Source: Desulfobacteraceae bacterium (GTDB lineage Bacteria > Desulfobacterota > Desulfobacteria > Desulfobacterales > Desulfosalsimonadaceae). From it: DNA of 64,000 bases. Both the position numbers and the translations under genes were made by a program. The first letter of the stretch is position 1. Each line of letters starts with the position of its first letter. The stretch is from contig JAIPDS010000001.1 in assembly GCA_021737565.1 (NCBI GenBank), positions 1-64,000 on the forward strand. Reading direction: 5' to 3'. This document shows, one piece after another, positions 38,876 to 48,940 of this stretch. A model generated the notes under the pieces. The model did not search any database and was not told where the DNA came from. It worked only from the letters and a program-made list of their open reading frames with translations.

Positions 38876-40369
38876 ATGGCCCAGGCAAAAGACGTTATTA
38901 CAAAAAAAAAAGAGAAGATTGAAGCCTTAAAAGCCGAAGGAATAGAGCTTTTCCCCAGTGATTTTAAGGTGACCCATACTGTTGCCCAGATCAGAGCCGC
39001 CATAGAGGCGGGTGATAATCAGATGTCAGGCGGGCATGTCGGGATACGGGCGGCGGGCCGCATGATGGCTGTCAACCGTTTCGGCAAATCCGCTTTTATA
39101 CGCTTCCGGGACAGAAGCGGTCAGATGCAGGCTTATATACGCCGGGACCGTGTGGGCGAGGAAGCATATGAATTTTTCCGGAAGTTTGATATAGGTGATT
39201 TCATAGGTCTTAAAGGCACGATTTTTGCCACCAAAACCGGCGAATGGACGCTTCTGGCCGATGAGTGCAGGCTTCTTGCCAAGGCTTACCGCCCCATGCC
39301 TGAAAAATTCCACGGGTTAAAGGATCCGGAAAAGCGCTATCGCCAAAGATACCTGGATCTGATCATGAACCCCGGGGTAAGGGAGGTTTTTGTAAGGCGC
39401 AGCCTGCTGATAAGAAAGATCAGGGATTTTCTCCTGAGCAGAGACTATCTTGAAGTGGAAACCCCCATGATGCAGCCGATTGCCGGAGGTGCCGATGCCA
39501 GGCCTTTTAAGACCCATCACAATGCTCTTGACATGGACCTGTACCTGAGGATAGCCCCGGAGTTATACTTAAAGCGTCTTGTTGTGGGAGGGTTGGAACG
39601 CGTTTTTGAAATCAACCGCAATTTCAGAAACGAGGGGGTTTCAACCCAGCATAACCCGGAATTCACAATGCTGGAATTCTACCAGGCATATTCCACGTAT
39701 CAGGACTTAATGGATCTGACAGAAGAGATGTTTCGCTACGCGGCACAAGAGGTGACAGGCTCCGCAATTGTTTCCTACCAGGGAGAGCAGATCGATTTTG
39801 CAGGCAGGTGGCGGCGCATGACTCTTTTTGAAGCAATGGCTTCAATCGGGGGGGTGGAGCCCCGGTTGTTAAAGGACAGGGCCGCGCTTATGGATTTTGC
39901 CGAATCACGGGGTGTTGCAATCGAGCAGACAGGTGAAGCAGATATCGGAAAGGGCAAGTTGATTACAAAGATTTTTGATCATCTGGTGGAGCCCAGGCTT
40001 ATTCAGCCGACATTTATAACAGGCTATCCTGTGGAGGTCTCTCCGCTTTCGCGGCGAAGCAGCTCTGATCCCGAAATTGCAGAGCGTTTCGAGCTGTTTA
40101 TTGCGGGAAAGGAGATAGCCAACGGGTTTTCAGAACTAAATGATCCGGTTGATCAGAAGGAGCGTTTTGCCCGGCAGGTGGAAAGCCGGGATACGGAAGA
40201 CGAAGAAGTACAGATGGACGAGGATTATATCCGGGCGCTGGAATACGGCATGCCCCCTGCTGCCGGCGAGGGGGTGGGTATTGACAGGCTGGTCATGCTA
40301 TTGACCGATTCTGCTTCCATACGGGATGTCATCCTGTTTCCCCATCTGAAACCCGCTGAAAACATATAG
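38876..40369 (+). CDS. lysS: Lysyl-tRNA synthetase, class II
   Basis: Class II motifs (RQRYLDLIMNPGVREVF, FRNEGVSTQHNPEFTMLEFYQAY, GVGIDRLVMLLTDSASIRDVILFP). Confidence 0.97.
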   Translation: MAQAKDVITKKKEKIEALKAEGIELFPSDFKVTHTVAQIRAAIEAGDNQMSGGHVGIRAAGRMMAVNRFGKSAFIRFRDRSGQMQAYIRRDRVGEEAYEFFRKFDIGDFIGLKGTIFATKTGEWTLLADECRLLAKAYRPMPEKFHGLKDPEKRYRQRYLDLIMNPGVREVFVRRSLLIRKIRDFLLSRDYLEVETPMMQPIAGGADARPFKTHHNALDMDLYLRIAPELYLKRLVVGGLERVFEINRNFRNEGVSTQHNPEFTMLEFYQAYSTYQDLMDLTEEMFRYAAQEVTGSAIVSYQGEQIDFAGRWRRMTLFEAMASIGGVEPRLLKDRAALMDFAESRGVAIEQTGEADIGKGKLITKIFDHLVEPRLIQPTFITGYPVEVSPLSRRSSSDPEIAERFELFIAGKEIANGFSELNDPVDQKERFARQVESRDTEDEEVQMDEDYIRALEYGMPPAAGEGVGIDRLVMLLTDSASIRDVILFPHLKPAENI

Positions 40370-40381
40370 CATTCTGCATAA

Positions 40382-41617
40382 ATGGCTTTTGAATATTTTA
40401 TAGGCAGCCGGTATCTGAGATCCAGGCAGAAAACCGGCTTTATCTCCTTTATCACGGTACTTTCGGTCGCCGGGGTCACGGTCGGGGTCATGGCCCTGAT
40501 CATAGTGATTTCCGTGATGACGGGTGCTGAATCCTACTTTAAGACCAAGATTCTCGGAGTAGAACCCCACATCGTGATCCGCAGCTACGACGGCGCCATC
40601 GAAGATTATGCCGGCGTGATAGATTCTGTAAAGGACCGCGGGCAGGTGGAGTCCGCAGTGCCTTTTGTTGAGACCCAGGCCATGTTGAGATCTTCGGGAG
40701 GCATGTCAGGGGCGATTTTGCGCGGGCTTGATCCTTCCTTTAAAGGCACCGGGATCATGGGATTTTCAGAATCGGATCTCGAAGAAAAACTTGTGCCGAC
40801 GGCAGGAGACAGCGGGGAGCCTGCCATGCCGGGCATTATTCTGGGAAAGAACCTGGCCGGCCGCCTGGGCGTAAGGCAGGGGGATACTCTTTATCTTATA
40901 TCTCCAAGGGGAATGATGTCTCCGGCGGGCCATATCCCGTCAATGAAGAGATTTAGGGTCAGCGGGTTTTTCGAGTCGGGTTTTTTCGAGTATGATTCAT
41001 CGCTGGCCTATATCCATATGCAGACCGCCCAGGGGCTGTTGAAAATAGGCGATGCAGCTACCGGGATAGGGGTTCGCATCTCTGATATCTACAAAGCGCA
41101 CAGGGTTGCTGATAATATATCGAAAAGCCTTGGATATTCATACATGGCTACGGACTGGATGGAGATGAACCGCAATTTTTTTTCCGCCCTAAAGCTTGAG
41201 AAAACAGCCATGTTTGTGATCCTGACCCTGATCATACTGGTGGCCGCCTTTAACATAGCAAGCACGCTTATCATGATGGTTATGAGCAAAACCCGTGATA
41301 TAGCCATATTAAAGGCCATGGGCGCAACCGAGAAAAGCATACGCAGGATATTTGTGTTCAAGGGCCTTGTAATCGGGGGCGTGGGCACGGTTATCGGAAC
41401 TGTGCTGGGCATTGCAGGCTGCTTTCTTCTGGAAAAGTATCAGTTTGTTGATCTGCCGGGCGATGTCTATTATTTTACAACTCTGCCCGTAGAGGTCCGG
41501 TTTTTCGATGTCGCGGCAATTATTGCAGCAGCCATGGTAATATGTTTTCTGGCCACCCTTTATCCGGCCCGCAAGGCTTCGCGCTTAAACCCGGTGGAGG
41601 CCCTGCGTTATGGATGA
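40382..41617 (+). CDS. lolC: Lipoprotein-releasing ABC transporter permease (LolC/E)
   Basis: FIGSRYLRSRQKTGFISFITVLSVAGVTVGVMALIIVISVMTGAE. Confidence 0.93.
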   Translation: MAFEYFIGSRYLRSRQKTGFISFITVLSVAGVTVGVMALIIVISVMTGAESYFKTKILGVEPHIVIRSYDGAIEDYAGVIDSVKDRGQVESAVPFVETQAMLRSSGGMSGAILRGLDPSFKGTGIMGFSESDLEEKLVPTAGDSGEPAMPGIILGKNLAGRLGVRQGDTLYLISPRGMMSPAGHIPSMKRFRVSGFFESGFFEYDSSLAYIHMQTAQGLLKIGDAATGIGVRISDIYKAHRVADNISKSLGYSYMATDWMEMNRNFFSALKLEKTAMFVILTLIILVAAFNIASTLIMMVMSKTRDIAILKAMGATEKSIRRIFVFKGLVIGGVGTVIGTVLGIAGCFLLEKYQFVDLPGDVYYFTTLPVEVRFFDVAAIIAAAMVICFLATLYPARKASRLNPVEALRYG

Positions 41618-42344
41618 TTTTAACTTGAGGAAAACCGAAAAACATAGGGATTCTGCTGACCCCGGACAACCGCTGTTGCAGGCATCGGGCATATGCAGAT
41701 GGTTCAGGGACAAGAATACAACCATCGAGGTTTTAAAAGACCTTTCCATTGGAATAAGCCGCGGCGAAACAATGGCGGTGGTGGGCGAATCCGGGGTTGG
41801 CAAGTCGACTCTTCTTCACATACTGGGCACACTTGACCGGCCCAATGCCGGAACGGTGTTTTATAATGGTGTAAGTATCTTTGAAATGAACTCTTCGGAG
41901 CTTGCAGCCTTCAGAAATTCGGCCATAGGATTTGTATTTCAGTTTCACTATCTCCTTCCTGAATTTACAAGCCTTGAAAATGTTATGATGCCCGGGCTGA
42001 TCGCGGGGAAGAAAAAAAAAGATATAGGCGAGGATGCAGAAGCCATTCTCGTGCGTGTGGGCTTAAAGGACAGGCTCGGCCAGAGGGTCATTGATCTTTC
42101 AGGAGGAGAGCAACAAAGGGTAGCCCTTGCCCGCGCCCTGGTTCTAAACCCTGATATTCTGCTGGCCGACGAGCCGACCGGAAACCTGGATCAGAGAAAC
42201 AGCGCCCAGATACACGAGTTTCTGGTGGAGTTAAACCGGGAGATGGGCATGGCCATGGTGGTGGTGACCCACAACCTGAAGCTGGCCGATATGATGCATC
42301 GCAAGATGGGCATTGCCGAGGGCAGGCTGCGGGACACGGAATAA
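41610..42344 (+). CDS. lolD: Lipoprotein-releasing ABC transporter ATPase
   Basis: GESGVGKSTLLHILGTLDRPNAGTV, LSGGEQQRVALARALV, LLADEPTGNLD. Confidence 0.95.
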   Translation: MDDFNLRKTEKHRDSADPGQPLLQASGICRWFRDKNTTIEVLKDLSIGISRGETMAVVGESGVGKSTLLHILGTLDRPNAGTVFYNGVSIFEMNSSELAAFRNSAIGFVFQFHYLLPEFTSLENVMMPGLIAGKKKKDIGEDAEAILVRVGLKDRLGQRVIDLSGGEQQRVALARALVLNPDILLADEPTGNLDQRNSAQIHEFLVELNREMGMAMVVVTHNLKLADMMHRKMGIAEGRLRDTE

Positions 42345-42366
42345 GGCGGTGAAAGGAAAAAACGGG

Positions 42367-44631
42367 ATGCGGAACGGAATCTGGATAACAGCGGGGATTG
42401 CTCTTTTTTTTCTATTATGCAGTGACGCGGCGGCTGAAACAGTCGTAAAAGATATAAAGATAGAAGGAAACAAGCGTATAGAACAAGAAGCCGTTCTGGA
42501 GCGAATCCGCACGGAAGTTGGCGGCAAATACGATAAAGACTTGCTCTCGAAGGATCTTGAGGCCGTGTTTGCGATGGGCTATTTCGATAACGTCAGAGTC
42601 GAGGTAGAAGAAGATGATGACGGCATGGTGGTTGTATTTGTGGTCAAGGAAAATCCGTCACTGCGGAATATCGAATTTTCAGGCAACCGGGTCTTTGAGG
42701 ATGAAGAGCTAAAGGAAAACATAAATATCTCCTCCGGGGCCATTATAAATATCACCAGAATAAAGCGCGATATCAAAACAATAGAGAGGATGTACAAGGA
42801 GGAGAATTACCACAGCGCAAGTGCTGATTACAAAATCAAACAGGTAGATGAAAACAGGGCGGATCTGGAGTTTGTCATTGAAGAAGGAAAGAAGACCCGT
42901 GTCAAGGAGATCATTATTGAAGGCAATAATGCCTTTCCAGATAAAAAGCTTAAAAAGATAATGAAAACCTCGGAAAAAGGTTTTTTCTCCTGGCTGACTC
43001 TTTCGGGCGATCTTGACATGCAAACACTTGGGCAGGATGTCAACATGCTTGAGTCCCATTATCAGAATCACGGATATGCAGAAGCCAGGGTGGCTGAGCC
43101 TGATATCAGATACGAGGGAGAGTGGATTTATATTACAATTAAAATTCATGAAGGACCGCGTTTTAAGGTCGGGGAAGTGGCTTTTGAGGGGGAGTTGATA
43201 GCAAATGAAGAAAAGCTGAGAGAAAAAATTTCCATAGATGACCAGGAGTATTATAACCGGCAAGTGCTGCAGAACGATGTTATGTCCCTTTCAGATCTTT
43301 ATGCAGACCAGGGTTATGCACGGAGCGATATCCGGCCTGAATTAAAAAAACGGCCGGAGGACAATGTGGTCGATATTGTATTTCATTTGAGGAAAAACCG
43401 CCCGGTATACTTTGAGAAAATTATTATAGAGGGCAATACCAAAACCCGGGACAAGGTGATACGGCGTGAACTTCAAGTTCAGGAGCAGGAGGAATACAGC
43501 GCCAGCAAGCTGAAGCGCTCCGTAAGAAATCTTTACAGGCTGGATTATTTCAAGGATATCGACGTAAAGACGCGCGAGGGTTCATCAGAAGACCGGATGA
43601 TACTCGATATAAACGTAGAGGAAAAAGCCACCGGCAGTTTCACTTTCGGGGCCGGCTACAGCGCTGTAGAGAAGTTTTATGTTATGAGTTCAATATCGGA
43701 GCGCAATTTTCTGGGCCGGGGCCAGAGAATTGAACTAAGAGCCCAGGCCGGAAGCGAATCAAGGCAGTTCAGGTTTATATTCACCGAGCCGTGGCTCTTT
43801 GACATTCCTCTATCGGCGACCCTGGAAGGCTATAACTGGGAGCGCGATTACAGCGATTACGAGCGTGACAGCAAGGGGGGACTTGTACGCTTTGGCTATC
43901 CCCTGTTTGACTATACCCGGGGCTATATTTCGTATGCTTATGACATAAGTGGAATAGAGAATGTAAGTGAGGATTATACACACAGGGTCAGTGAAGGCCG
44001 CTACACGGAAAGCAGCGTGACAACAAGCATCGTCTATGACTCAAGGGACAGGGCTATCAACCCCACCGAGGGCTCAAAGCATAAGCTCAGCTTCGAGTAC
44101 GCGGGGCTGGGAGGAAATGTGGGTTTTGCGAAAACCAAGGCCGAGGCAGGCAAATATTTTCCGCTTTTTTGGGATACCGTTGGATTTCTGCATGCAGAAG
44201 GAGGACATGTCACGGAAGTGGGCGGCAAATATCTTCCCGATTATGAAAAGTTTTACCTGGGCGGGATAAATTCCCTGCGCGGATTTGACTGGCGGGATGT
44301 CAGTGTTATTGAAGAAGATGAAGAAGGCAACCTGATAAGGCTGGGAGGCGAAAAATACGTACAGTTCAACGTTGAATTTATATTTCCCTTGCTAAAAAAT
44401 GCCGGTTTGAGGGGCGTGCTGTTCTATGATACAGGAAATGTATATGAAGGAGGCGAAAGTGTTGATCTCGGGGAACTGAGGCAAAGTGCGGGATACGGAA
44501 TCAGGTGGTATTCCCCCCTTGGCCCGTTGCGGCTGGAGCGCGGCTATATCCTGGACAGGAAAAAAGACAAGGAGGGAAATTATATAGAAGATTCCGGCAG
44601 GTGGGAATTCTCCATAGGAGGGGTATTTTAA
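42367..44631 (+). CDS. bamA: Outer membrane protein assembly factor
   Basis: POTRA repeats, C-terminal barrel with YLGGINSLRGFDWRDV and terminal GGVF. ORF opens at 42313; M at 42367 precedes a signal peptide. Confidence 0.95.
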   Translation: MRNGIWITAGIALFFLLCSDAAAETVVKDIKIEGNKRIEQEAVLERIRTEVGGKYDKDLLSKDLEAVFAMGYFDNVRVEVEEDDDGMVVVFVVKENPSLRNIEFSGNRVFEDEELKENINISSGAIINITRIKRDIKTIERMYKEENYHSASADYKIKQVDENRADLEFVIEEGKKTRVKEIIIEGNNAFPDKKLKKIMKTSEKGFFSWLTLSGDLDMQTLGQDVNMLESHYQNHGYAEARVAEPDIRYEGEWIYITIKIHEGPRFKVGEVAFEGELIANEEKLREKISIDDQEYYNRQVLQNDVMSLSDLYADQGYARSDIRPELKKRPEDNVVDIVFHLRKNRPVYFEKIIIEGNTKTRDKVIRRELQVQEQEEYSASKLKRSVRNLYRLDYFKDIDVKTREGSSEDRMILDINVEEKATGSFTFGAGYSAVEKFYVMSSISERNFLGRGQRIELRAQAGSESRQFRFIFTEPWLFDIPLSATLEGYNWERDYSDYERDSKGGLVRFGYPLFDYTRGYISYAYDISGIENVSEDYTHRVSEGRYTESSVTTSIVYDSRDRAINPTEGSKHKLSFEYAGLGGNVGFAKTKAEAGKYFPLFWDTVGFLHAEGGHVTEVGGKYLPDYEKFYLGGINSLRGFDWRDVSVIEEDEEGNLIRLGGEKYVQFNVEFIFPLLKNAGLRGVLFYDTGNVYEGGESVDLGELRQSAGYGIRWYSPLGPLRLERGYILDRKKDKEGNYIEDSGRWEFSIGGVF

Positions 44632-44667
44632 GCAATTCGACAAATCAGATCCTGGAGGTATGATAAG

Positions 44668-45222
44668 ATGAAGGTCATGATGAAAGTTTTCGGTGCAATT
44701 CTGGTATCCATGACGCTTGCCGGTGCCTCCGCATCGGCCGCGGATGTGGCCAGGATAGGCATAATTGATTTTCAGAAGGTGCTCAGAGAGTCAGAAGCGG
44801 GAAAAAGCGTTCAAAGAGAGATTCAGAAAGAAGGCCAGGAAATGGAGGCCGATCTCCAGAAGCTTGCAAGGGAAATAGAGGAACTTGACAAGCAGCTTTC
44901 CCGCGATTCCATGGTCATGGACCAGGATAAGCGCCGGGAAAGGCAGCAGGAACTTGAGGATAAAAAACGCAGTTTTCAGTCAAAACGGGGCGAGTATCAG
45001 TCCCGGTTAAGAGAAATGGAGTCCGAACTTGTCGGGAAACTGCAGGACGAGATTTTCTCGATTGCCGAAGAGATAGGCAGAGAGGAAGGATACCTGCTTA
45101 TTATTGAAAGATCGGCCGCTATTTATTATCCGGACTCAATTGATATAACAGACAAGGTGATAAAAAAGTACAATGACCGTTTCGAAGGCCAATCCTCTGA
45201 TCAGGAGAAAGGTGAAGACTGA
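44668..45222 (+). CDS. OmpH/Skp-family periplasmic chaperone
   Basis: Signal peptide, ARIGIIDFQKVLRESEAGKSVQREI, coiled coil; between bamA and lpxD. Confidence 0.92.
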   Translation: MKVMMKVFGAILVSMTLAGASASAADVARIGIIDFQKVLRESEAGKSVQREIQKEGQEMEADLQKLAREIEELDKQLSRDSMVMDQDKRRERQQELEDKKRSFQSKRGEYQSRLREMESELVGKLQDEIFSIAEEIGREEGYLLIIERSAAIYYPDSIDITDKVIKKYNDRFEGQSSDQEKGED

Positions 45223-45252
45223 TGCATACCCTGGCCTGGAGGACATTTTGTC

Positions 45253-46320
45253 ATGCCGCGGATAACGCTGTCTGAACTGCTACGGCTGATAAAGGACGAT
45301 ACAGCCGACATCAGGGGAGATCCGGAAAAGATCATTGACCGGGCAATGCCCTTTGACCAGGCCGGAAGCGATGCCGTCACTTTTGCAGACAACCCGGAGA
45401 TGCTCGGGCGGATTGGCCGCTGCAAGGCAGGAGCGGTAATAGTTCCCAGAAGATTTGAAGGAGTCCCGGAAGTAAATCTGATTTTTTCAGATAATCCCAG
45501 GCTGGCCTTTGCAAAGGCCATGCATTATTTCTATCCGCGCCTGCCGGGGTTTTCAGGAATAAGCTCTATGGCCTCGGTGGGCAGAAATTTTAAGTGCGGC
45601 CGGGACACGGCAGTTGCTCCTTTTGCCTTTATAGGGAACAATGTTGCCTTGGGCAGCCGGGTTGTTATTCATCCGCATGTCTGCATAGAAGAGGATGTTA
45701 GCATCGGTGATGACACCGAAATCATGCCCAATGTTTCGATTATGCAGGGATGCGTGATCGGCGCCGGGGTTGTTATACAGTCCGGCACCGTGATAGGAGC
45801 CGACGGTTTCGGGTTTACCCCCGATCAGGGGAAACATTTTAAAATTCCCCAGGTTGGAATTGTCCGGATTGACGATGATGTGGAAATAGGGGCATTAAAT
45901 TCCATAGACAGGGCCACGTTCGGGGAAACAAGGATTTGTAGAGGGGTCAAGACCGACAACCAGGTCCATATAGCCCATAACGTAACTATAGGAGAGCACA
46001 CCATCATAGTGGCTCAGGTAGGCATAGCAGGCAGCACCAGGATCGGTAAAAATGTGATTCTGGCCGGCCAGGCCGGAATCGGGGGGCATATCTCCATAGG
46101 CGACGGGGCTGTTGTCGGGCCACAGGCCGGTGTTGCCAGGGATGTGGATGGGGGCAAAATTGTGTCAGGCACGCCCGAGATGCCTCACAGCCGGTGGCTG
46201 CGCATACAGCAGGAGATATCCAGGCTGCCAGAGATGAAAAAGAGAATCAGGAAGCTGGAAAAGCAACTGGCCGGTCTTGATCAGGACACTGAGAACCGGA
46301 AAAAGGATAAAAAGGGATAA
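45253..46320 (+). CDS. lpxD: UDP-3-O-acylglucosamine N-acyltransferase
   Basis: Left-handed beta-helix hexapeptides, GADGFGFTPDQGKHFKIPQVGIV. Confidence 0.96.
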   Translation: MPRITLSELLRLIKDDTADIRGDPEKIIDRAMPFDQAGSDAVTFADNPEMLGRIGRCKAGAVIVPRRFEGVPEVNLIFSDNPRLAFAKAMHYFYPRLPGFSGISSMASVGRNFKCGRDTAVAPFAFIGNNVALGSRVVIHPHVCIEEDVSIGDDTEIMPNVSIMQGCVIGAGVVIQSGTVIGADGFGFTPDQGKHFKIPQVGIVRIDDDVEIGALNSIDRATFGETRICRGVKTDNQVHIAHNVTIGEHTIIVAQVGIAGSTRIGKNVILAGQAGIGGHISIGDGAVVGPQAGVARDVDGGKIVSGTPEMPHSRWLRIQQEISRLPEMKKRIRKLEKQLAGLDQDTENRKKDKKG

Positions 46321-47090
46321 TGATACATCCGACAGCAATAATAGAGCCAAAGGCCGAGATTGATGAAAACGTGGAGATCGGGCCTTACTCTATCATAAAG
46401 GCCAATGTATCAATCGGCTCGGGCACACGAATAGGCTCTCATGTTACAATCGATCCGTACGTGGATATAGGTCCGAACTGCCAGATATTCCAGTATGCCT
46501 CCATCGGCGCGGTGCCCCAGGCGGTGAAATTCAAGGGCGAAGTTACTTACCTGAAGATAGGGCGAAATTCTGTTATCCGTGAGTTTGCTACCTTAAACCG
46601 GGGGACCGAATTCGGAGGCGGGGTAACCCGTATCGGGGAAGACAATTTCCTGATGGCATATACGCACGTGGCCCATGACTGTATTACCGGAAGGGGCGTT
46701 ATCATGGCAAACAACGCCACCCTTGCCGGGCATATCACCATAGGCGATCATGTAACCGTGGGAGGGCTTTCGGCTGTTCATCAGTTTGTACGGATCGGGG
46801 ATTATGCCTATATCGGCGGGAAAGCGGCGGTTGTAAAGGATATCCCTCCGTATTTGATAGCAGCAGGCGACAGGGCTATACTTCACGGATTAAACAAGGT
46901 GGGCTTAAAGCGTTACGAATTTTCGGAAAACTCGATTAATCAACTCAAAAGGGCCTACCGGATAATTTTTCGGATCGGGCTTACCGTAAACGAGGCGGTT
47001 GAGCGCGTGCTGGCCGAGGTTGAAAACACGCCTGAAGTGTTAAATCTTGTTAATTTCATCAAAAACACCCAGAGGGGCATAACCCGGTAG
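46320..47090 (+). CDS. lpxA: UDP-N-acetylglucosamine acyltransferase
   Basis: IHPTAIIEPKAEIDENVEIGPYSII, GAVPQAVKFKGE, GLNKVGLKR. Confidence 0.96.
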   Translation: MIHPTAIIEPKAEIDENVEIGPYSIIKANVSIGSGTRIGSHVTIDPYVDIGPNCQIFQYASIGAVPQAVKFKGEVTYLKIGRNSVIREFATLNRGTEFGGGVTRIGEDNFLMAYTHVAHDCITGRGVIMANNATLAGHITIGDHVTVGGLSAVHQFVRIGDYAYIGGKAAVVKDIPPYLIAAGDRAILHGLNKVGLKRYEFSENSINQLKRAYRIIFRIGLTVNEAVERVLAEVENTPEVLNLVNFIKNTQRGITR

Positions 47091-47099
47091 CTGGATAAA

Positions 47100-47975
47100 A
47101 TGACGGAAAAGGAAAAAAGAATCGGGCTGATCGCCGGAAGCGGCCCGTTTCCTGTCCTGTTTGCAAAAAAAGCCTCAGCCGGAGGATACCGGGTATATGC
47201 CGCAGGCTACCGTAATGAAACACAGCCTGCCGTCGCAGATCATGCCGCTGCAATGCAGATGTTTTATATCGGCCAGGTGGACCGGGTGATTAAATTTTTC
47301 AAAAAGCATGACGTCAGCCGCGCGGTCATGATAGGGGCCATTGACAAGCCCTCCTCTATAAAACAGATCAGGCCGGATAGAAAAGCCATTTCCCTGCTTG
47401 CCGCTGTGCGCAGGGATACTACGCATGACGACAGGGTTCTGCGGGCTTTTGCAGGATTGCTGGAAGACGAGGGTATAAAGATACTTTCTTCCACGTTTCT
47501 TCTGCCCGAACTGTTGGCTGCGCCCGGATGCTGGACACGCAGAAAACCCTCGCGCAAGGAGCGCGCAGACATCGAGCTTGGCTGGAAGATGGCCAAGGCG
47601 GTGGGCGGGCTGGATATAGGACAGTGCGTGGTGGTTGCAAACGGCTCGGTACTGGCTGTTGAGGCCATTGACGGGACCGACAGCACGATAAGGCGCGGCG
47701 GTGCTCTGGGCCGGGGAGATGCCGTGGTGGTAAAGGTCTGCAAGCCGATACAGGATTTTCGCTTTGACGTGCCGGCGGTGGGCTCGCAGACCATAGAGAC
47801 CATGCACGAGGCCGGCGCACGCGTTCTGGTCATCGAGGCCGGAAGGTCCATTGTTTTTGACAGGGAGGAAATGACTGAACTTGCGGATAAATACGGCATA
47901 TCCATCGAGGCTTGCGAGGATTCATACAATGAAGGTAAAACCGCGGGCCAGGAGGAAAAAAATGAATCCGGGTAA
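47100..47975 (+). CDS. lpxI: UDP-2,3-diacylglucosamine diphosphatase LpxI
   Basis: IGLIAGSGPFPVLFAKKA, EAIDGTDSTIRRGG, DVPAVGSQTIETM; position after lpxA. Confidence 0.93.
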   Translation: MTEKEKRIGLIAGSGPFPVLFAKKASAGGYRVYAAGYRNETQPAVADHAAAMQMFYIGQVDRVIKFFKKHDVSRAVMIGAIDKPSSIKQIRPDRKAISLLAAVRRDTTHDDRVLRAFAGLLEDEGIKILSSTFLLPELLAAPGCWTRRKPSRKERADIELGWKMAKAVGGLDIGQCVVVANGSVLAVEAIDGTDSTIRRGGALGRGDAVVVKVCKPIQDFRFDVPAVGSQTIETMHEAGARVLVIEAGRSIVFDREEMTELADKYGISIEACEDSYNEGKTAGQEEKNESG

Positions 47976-48939
47976 AAGGATTCGTGCCGCTGTGGTTGGC
48001 GTTGGCTACCTGGGCCGGTTCCATGCGGAAAAATATGCGGCCCTGGCCGGGGCAGACCTAATCGGGGTGGCAGACACGGACCGGGACCGGGCCCTGAAAG
48101 TGGGGCGCGAGGTAGGGACAAAAGCTTATACCGACTATACCGAGCTTTTCGGAAAGGTGGATGCGGTCAGCATTGCGGTGCCCACTGCCCTGCATTATAG
48201 TGTTGCAAAGGCTTTTTTGGAGGCCGGCGCGGACGTGCTCATTGAAAAGCCCATCACCCGGAGCGTTGCAGAGGCCGATGAATTAATAGATATAGCGGAA
48301 AAAAAAGGACGGATTGTTCAGGTGGGCCACCTGGAGCGGTTTAACCCGGCGGTAAAGGCTGTGCGCGATCTTGTTGAAACTCCGCTTTTTATAGAGTGCA
48401 ACCGGCTTAGCCTCTACCAGCCGAGAGGAACCGATGTCAGCGTGGTCCACGACCTGATGATCCACGATATAGACCTGATTTTAAACTTCGTGAAATCAGG
48501 CGTCAGTTACTGTCACGCCATGGGAGCGCCTGTTGTTACAAACAAGGTTGATATCGCAAATGCTCATCTTGAGTTTGAAAACATGGCTGTGGCAAATGTG
48601 ACCGCCAGCCGTATTTCAAGCAAAAGCGAGCGGAAGATCAGGATTTTTCAGCAGGACGGATATTTTTCCATTGATTTTGCCAATCGTTCAATCACCCATA
48701 TTCACCCGGAGGGTTCGGCAGAGCGGGGCGAACAATGCCCGGTGCCCGGCATGCGGATGGAAACCAGGAATTTTGAGAAAGCAGATGCCCTTGCAGATGA
48801 GATCCGGTCTTTTGTTTCAGCCTCGGCCACACGCAATTCCCCCGAGGTCTCGGGCAGGATGGGCAGGGACGCACTGGCGATCGCGGTAAGCATAATAGAG
48901 CAGATAGATGCCGCAATGCAGCGACTTAAAGGGGCATAG
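47962..48939 (+). CDS. Gfo/Idh/MocA family oxidoreductase
   Basis: IRAAVVGVGYLGRFHAEKYAAL, DVLIEKPITRSVAEADELI. ATG at 47962 used. Confidence 0.92.
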   Translation: MNPGKRIRAAVVGVGYLGRFHAEKYAALAGADLIGVADTDRDRALKVGREVGTKAYTDYTELFGKVDAVSIAVPTALHYSVAKAFLEAGADVLIEKPITRSVAEADELIDIAEKKGRIVQVGHLERFNPAVKAVRDLVETPLFIECNRLSLYQPRGTDVSVVHDLMIHDIDLILNFVKSGVSYCHAMGAPVVTNKVDIANAHLEFENMAVANVTASRISSKSERKIRIFQQDGYFSIDFANRSITHIHPEGSAERGEQCPVPGMRMETRNFEKADALADEIRSFVSASATRNSPEVSGRMGRDALAIAVSIIEQIDAAMQRLKGA

Positions 48940-48940
48940 C